Assembly (NCBI RefSeq): GCF_000732485.2
Contig: NZ_JAQV02000024.1
Location: 124,001-188,000, forward strand
Length of the DNA stretch: 64,000 nucleotides
DNA from: Bacillus sp. SJS
GTDB taxonomy: Bacteria > Bacillota > Bacilli > Bacillales > Bacillaceae
Reading direction: 5' to 3'
Shown here: piece by piece, positions 60,822 to 64,000 of the stretch
How the letters are laid out: each line of letters starts with the position of its first letter
Position numbering within the stretch: the stretch's first letter is position 1
Notes under the pieces: model-generated
Told to the model about the DNA's origin: nothing
Seen by the model: the letters and a program-made list of their open reading frames with translations, nothing else
The model's database searches: none
Translations under genes and position numbers: made by a program

Positions 60822-60862
60822 AAAAAGAGCTGAATTCGGAGGATCCCGATTCAGCTCTTTTT
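60822..60862. terminator. bidirectional terminator between cotZ and cotO
   Basis: AAAAAGAGCTGAATTCGG / CCGATTCAGCTCTTTTT, one bulge, T-tracts on both sides. Confidence 0.92.
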
Positions 60863-60863
60863 G

Positions 60864-61436
60864 TTAGAAGCCCAGTGGCTGGATAGCCTGGATCTCTTCA
60901 GATCTAATGTTTACCGGCTGGGAGCTTGCGGTTGTTCTGAGATGAACAACGCCGTCTGTTTCACCGATTATGATGCCTCTGTAGGTTTGGTCTGCAAGCT
61001 CAACCTGGCAGAGCGTCCTTGGGATATTGCCAGGCAGATTGGCGAAGAATGCAATTTTTTCAACAACGCTCATTTGATTGAGTACTTTCCTTGTTTTGCG
61101 TTCGTACACAGGCTTAGGAGGTTCAGTAATTGCTGTCTCCTCATCTCCTTCAGTCTTCACTATCTCTGCTAAAACGGCTTCATCTGCTGGCTGATTCTGC
61201 CTGGCTTCGGCTGCTCCTTGCTCTTCAGGGATTGTTTTCGGAGCGTCGAGCACGGCTTCCGCAGATGTTTCCTCAATAGAATCGATTTCTTTGGCTTCTT
61301 GAACTTTTTTGTCAAGCCTAGCTTTTACAGGGTTTTTCTTAACAGCAACCTGCTGCATTTGGGCCTGCGGCTGCATGTTTTCGGGCTGAACAATATACAT
61401 GAGCGGCTGCTGCCGCCTGGCATTTTTCTCGTTCAA
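60864..61436 (-). CDS. cotO: spore coat protein CotO
   Basis: 190 residues. Low-complexity, acidic and glutamine-rich N-terminal two thirds, then the conserved C-terminal module RKVLNQMSVVEKIAFFANLPGNIPRTLCQVEL and YRGIIIGETDGVVHL. Position next to cotZ matches B. subtilis cotO (yjbX), a morphogenetic outer-coat protein. TTG at 61436 is eight bases from GGAGG; the GTG at 61445 overlaps that site. Confidence 0.85.
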   Translation of the reverse strand: MNEKNARRQQPLMYIVQPENMQPQAQMQQVAVKKNPVKARLDKKVQEAKEIDSIEETSAEAVLDAPKTIPEEQGAAEARQNQPADEAVLAEIVKTEGDEETAITEPPKPVYERKTRKVLNQMSVVEKIAFFANLPGNIPRTLCQVELADQTYRGIIIGETDGVVHLRTTASSQPVNIRSEEIQAIQPLGF

Positions 61437-61509
61437 TTTTTCCACCTCCGGATCATAAACTATTCAAGACAGTTTATTCACCTTCGTACCATTTCATGAC
61501 CTTTAAAGA

Positions 61510-62412
61510 TTAGGAGAAAACGACGGTTTTGTTACCATCCACTAAAATCCGGTCCTCTAAATGCCATTTTACCGCACGTGCCAATACACTTCGTTCGATG
61601 GAACGTCCGATCCTCTTCAATTCATCTACATGATCATGATGGGAAACCCGTTCAATATCCTGCTCGATAATCGGTCCTTCGTCGAGCTCGTTCGTTACAT
61701 AATGGGAGGTTGCCCCAATCAGCTTTACCCCTCGCTGATACGCGCGTTCATATGGACTTGCCCCAATGAAGGCAGGGAGGAACGAGTGATGAATGTTAAT
61801 GATCCGGTTCGGATTCGCCGCAACAAATTCCTCGGTCAATATTTGCATATAGCGGGCAAGAATGATGAGTTCAATTCCGTATTCTTTCAGAAGATCCAAT
61901 TGTCTGGCTTCCGCTTCCTTCCTGATCTCCTTTGCGGCAGGAATATAATAGAACGGGATACCGAGCGATTCTACAATCTCCCTGCAATCTTCATGATTGC
62001 TGAGAACAAGGGATAAATCCGCCATGATGTCTCCGCTTTGCCAAGCCCATAAAAGCTCGAGCAGACAGTGAGGTTCCTTTGATACAAAAATAGCTGTTTT
62101 TTTCAGATCTGTCACTTGGACAATTTTCCATTCCATTTGAAAATCGGACCCAATCGGTTTGAAGGCAGTGTTCATGGAAGAAAGCTTTCCCGCAAGATCC
62201 GGGCATTCAAATTCAATCCTTAAGAAAAAGGTGCCTCCTTCGGGATCTGATGAATATTGGCTGGATTCAATGATATTCGCATTGTGCCCGAATAAAAATT
62301 TCGATACGGCTGCCACGATTCCTGGCCGATCTGCGCATTTTAGCAGGATCCTGCCCCTATTTTCGTATTTCCCCTGAAATCTTTTCAAATGAGTTTTGTT
62401 AATTGGCTGCAT
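61510..62412 (-). CDS. purU: formyltetrahydrofolate deformylase
   Basis: 300 residues. An N-terminal ACT domain (residues about 20-100: LLKCADRPGIVAAVSKFLF) is followed by the formyl-transferase-like catalytic domain with N206 and H208 (RIINIHHSFLPAF) and D244 (NELDEGPII). It hydrolyses 10-formyl-THF to formate and THF, supplying formate and balancing one-carbon pools. ATG at 62412 has GGGGAATTTAAG upstream. Not found at this place in B. subtilis, so a local insertion. Confidence 0.95.
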   Translation of the reverse strand: MQPINKTHLKRFQGKYENRGRILLKCADRPGIVAAVSKFLFGHNANIIESSQYSSDPEGGTFFLRIEFECPDLAGKLSSMNTAFKPIGSDFQMEWKIVQVTDLKKTAIFVSKEPHCLLELLWAWQSGDIMADLSLVLSNHEDCREIVESLGIPFYYIPAAKEIRKEAEARQLDLLKEYGIELIILARYMQILTEEFVAANPNRIINIHHSFLPAFIGASPYERAYQRGVKLIGATSHYVTNELDEGPIIEQDIERVSHHDHVDELKRIGRSIERSVLARAVKWHLEDRILVDGNKTVVFS

Positions 62413-62485
62413 CTTAAATTCCCCGCCTCTCTATGTACTATGAATTGTCCCTTATTATAAGGAAATTCCTCACAAGAAAAAAGTA

Positions 62486-62523
62486 AAGTGAACTTGACTA
62501 CCAAATAATAGTAAAGTAAACTT
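62486..62523. promoter_or_regulatory. two 10-bp palindromes, candidate XRE operators
   Basis: AAGTGAACTT (62486-62495) and AAGTAAACTT (62514-62523), both AAGT-NN-ACTT palindromes, 28 bases apart and within an AGTAAAGTRAACTT direct repeat, just before the XRE gene. A related GTAAGCTTTAC lies at 62531-62541. Confidence 0.6.
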
Positions 62524-62564
62524 AACGTACAGTAAGCTTTACATTTATATCGAGGAGGCCGATA

Positions 62565-62774
62565 TTGAAATCACTCATTCGTGAAAAAAGGACAGAGAGC
62601 CATATTACGCAGGAAGAGCTGTCCCAAGTATTAAATGTGTCCAGGCAAACGGTTATTTCGTTGGAAAAGGGCAAGTATAAACCATCCCTTGTTTTAGCAC
62701 ATAAGCTTGCCCAGGTTTTCAAATGCAGCATTGAGGATTTATTTATTTTTGAGGGGGATGAGAATATTGAATGA
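62565..62774 (+). CDS. small XRE-family regulator
   Basis: 69 residues, a lone HTH_3 domain (REKRTESHITQEELSQVLNVSRQTVISLEKGKYKPSLVLAHKLAQVF) and a short tail. The YozG/XRE type that typically sits before small membrane-protein genes. TTG at 62565 follows GAGGAGGCCGATA. Overlaps the next gene, so the three genes to 63278 form an operon, likely autoregulated through the palindromes upstream. Confidence 0.9.
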   Translation: MKSLIREKRTESHITQEELSQVLNVSRQTVISLEKGKYKPSLVLAHKLAQVFKCSIEDLFIFEGDENIE

Positions 62775-63084
62775 AGCACTACTGAACAATTGGATCGGTC
62801 TTTCCGGACTGATTGCAGGCATCATCCTTGCAGGGACTGCAATGTTCCTCGGCAGACGGTTCAGCAAGAATAAGCGCGGTTTAGATGAACGCTATCATTA
62901 TTTGATGTCAAACGCGAAGGCGGTTTCCTGGAATATTACCTTTGTTGTCATCTTAATTGCCTGGGCTCTAGTTATTTTATTTGAGGGAATTTCGGTTTCA
63001 TTCTTTATTATGACTGGGATTTATATTTTTCATTGCTTGTCGCTTATTTTGTCAGCAGCTTATTTTTCGAGGCACGGAGGATGA
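62767..63084 (+). CDS. membrane protein of the XRE operon
   Basis: 105 residues with three hydrophobic helices (WIGLSGLIAGIILAGTAMFL, ITFVVILIAWALVIL, FFIMTGIYIFHCLSLILSAAYF). TTG at 62767 is nine bases after GAGGGGG, overlapping the XRE stop. Function unknown. Confidence 0.72.
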   Translation: MNEALLNNWIGLSGLIAGIILAGTAMFLGRRFSKNKRGLDERYHYLMSNAKAVSWNITFVVILIAWALVILFEGISVSFFIMTGIYIFHCLSLILSAAYFSRHGG

Positions 63085-63278
63085 CAAGTCAACTAAAGGC
63101 CGGACTGATGGCATCGCTGTTCGCTATGATTGGACTTCCCCTTCTTTTTCTTGCTGTTTCGCTCGCTTCTGGCGTGTGGGAATACTTTCTTTTCTCCCTC
63201 TTCCCCTCCTTTTTTGCCGGATTTACAGGACTTTTGTTCACCTTTCAGGAAATCAGAAAACAAAGAAATGCAAAATAA
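63081..63278 (+). CDS. two-helix membrane protein of the XRE operon
   Basis: 65 residues: LMASLFAMIGLPLLFLAVSL and YFLFSLFPSFFAGFTGLLF are membrane helices. ATG at 63081 overlaps the previous stop as ATGA, so it is probably translated by coupling; GGAGG abuts the start. Unknown role. Confidence 0.65.
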   Translation: MTSQLKAGLMASLFAMIGLPLLFLAVSLASGVWEYFLFSLFPSFFAGFTGLLFTFQEIRKQRNAK

Positions 63279-63312
63279 AAGAGCTTGGGGATGTCCCCTC
63301 AAGCTCTTTTGT
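63277..63312. terminator. bidirectional terminator before fabI 3' end
   Basis: AAAAGAGCTTG / CAAGCTCTTTT outer stem with GGGGA/TCCCC inner pairs, between the XRE operon and fabI. Confidence 0.88.
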
Positions 63313-63320
63313 GCGGCTCA

Positions 63321-64000
63321 TTAGCCGCCAATAATATGATACCCTGAATCTACATGCAGGTTTTCGCCTGTCATGCCGCGGGAAAGATCGCTGAATAGAA
63401 ATAGAGCCGTGTCCCCTACTTCCTCTGGAGTTGTCGTACGGCGAAGCGGCGCTTTTTCTTCAATTTCCTTAAGGATGGAGTTGAAATCACTGATTCCTTT
63501 TGCAGATAGTGTACGGATTGGGCCTGCAGAAATCGAATTCACGCGGATTTTCTCTTTGCCCAGATCTTCTGCCAGATAGCGGACGCTTGCATCAAGGGAG
63601 GCTTTGGCTACACCCATAACATTGTAGTTGGAAACAACTCGCTCTCCTCCAAGATAGGTCAAGGTAACGATGCTTCCGCCCTCTGTCATCAAGCCCTTCG
63701 CTTCTTTTGCTACAGCAGTAAGAGAATAAGAGCTTATGTTATGTGCAAGAAGGAAGCCTTCACGGGTCGTATCCATGTAGTCGCCTGCCAGGTCTTCTTT
63801 GTTGGCGAATGCGATACAGTGCGCTACACCGTGCAGAACGTTTACTTCCGCTTTGATGTCAGCGAAGCATTTTTTAATTTCATCATCATTCGTTATGTCG
63901 CAAGGATAAAAAAGAGAATCATCGCGTTCCAGTGTTTCGGCAAGGTCTTTAACTGGTTTTTCAAAACGCTCTCCTGCGTATGTAAAGATAACTCTGGCGC
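63321..64000 (-). CDS. fabI: enoyl-[acyl-carrier-protein] reductase FabI (5' partial)
   Basis: C-terminal 225 residues of an SDR-family NADH/NADPH-dependent enoyl-ACP reductase, last step of each fatty-acid elongation cycle. The frame is open to the window edge. Catalytic Y-x6-K pair in SNYNVMGVAKASL, plus SISAGPIRTLSAKGISDFN and a C-terminal VDSGYHIIGG. The gene is the B. subtilis neighbour of cotO, though purU and the XRE operon now separate them. Target of triclosan in this family. Confidence 0.95.
   Translation of the reverse strand, partial: ARVIFTYAGERFEKPVKDLAETLERDDSLFYPCDITNDDEIKKCFADIKAEVNVLHGVAHCIAFANKEDLAGDYMDTTREGFLLAHNISSYSLTAVAKEAKGLMTEGGSIVTLTYLGGERVVSNYNVMGVAKASLDASVRYLAEDLGKEKIRVNSISAGPIRTLSAKGISDFNSILKEIEEKAPLRRTTTPEEVGDTALFLFSDLSRGMTGENLHVDSGYHIIGG

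Overview
The window is chromosomal DNA of a low-GC, endospore-forming Firmicute of the family Bacillaceae. Evidence: strong AGGAGG-type ribosome sites with many TTG and GTG starts, SAM-I riboswitches, sigma-B-like promoters, and a block that matches the Bacillus subtilis order fabI - cotO - cotZ/Y/X/W/V - yjcA - spoVIF - yjcD - yjcF - yjcG - yjcH - metI - metC. No prophage, insertion sequence, CRISPR array or rRNA was seen. One tRNA gene is present. Several starts were moved from the longest open frame to a start with a well-spaced ribosome site.

1-7.9 kb: end of an osmoprotectant-type ABC permease; a DinB-family protein; a methyltransferase; a secreted alpha/beta hydrolase; secreted gamma-glutamyltranspeptidase; a GT2-TPR glycosyltransferase; a small membrane protein. 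7.9-14.3 kb: a LacI-controlled oligosaccharide operon (regulator, GH debranching-type enzyme, binding lipoprotein, two permeases) with near-identical palindromic operators before the regulator and before the enzyme gene. 14.4-26.8 kb: mixed housekeeping and stress genes: a diguanylate cyclase with a degenerate receiver, MdaB-like flavoprotein, a YdcZ transporter pair with an ArsR regulator, an FAD oxidoreductase, an MFS pump with an attenuator-like leader, UspA, an epimerase gene broken by a 16-bp tandem duplication, acetamidase/formamidase and a DUF3243 protein. 26.8-34.7 kb: a 4-hydroxyphenylacetate (hpa) degradation operon, hpaI-like aldolase - E - B - D - G1 - G2 - F, with a divergent LysR gene and a perfect cre site, so both inducer control and carbon catabolite repression are likely.

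34.7-49.8 kb: REP-like palindromic repeats, two GNAT acetyltransferases (one fused to pentapeptide repeats), a small membrane-protein gene with three in-frame stops, a SAM-I riboswitch in front of a secreted M14 carboxypeptidase, a flavin monooxygenase, tRNA-Val(GAC), a DsbA-like oxidoreductase, an MFS transporter, two DUF4183 proteins, a third DinB protein, and metI-metC under a second SAM-I riboswitch. 49.8-64 kb: a GC-rich structured element before yjcH, then yjcH-yjcG-yjcF, DUF421, csaA, the yjcD helicase, and the spore block (spoVIF, yjcZ-type, yjcA, cotV, cotW, cotX, cotY, cotZ, cotO), purU, a small XRE/membrane-protein operon and the end of fabI.

The most unusual non-coding signals are three intergenic tandem arrays of unrelated sequence that share a 21-bp or about 42-bp period (about 3.93, 56.11 and 59.89 kb), the element at 49.86-50.06 kb whose three hairpins all carry the same loop, and the SAM riboswitch that controls a peptidase rather than a sulfur-amino-acid gene.
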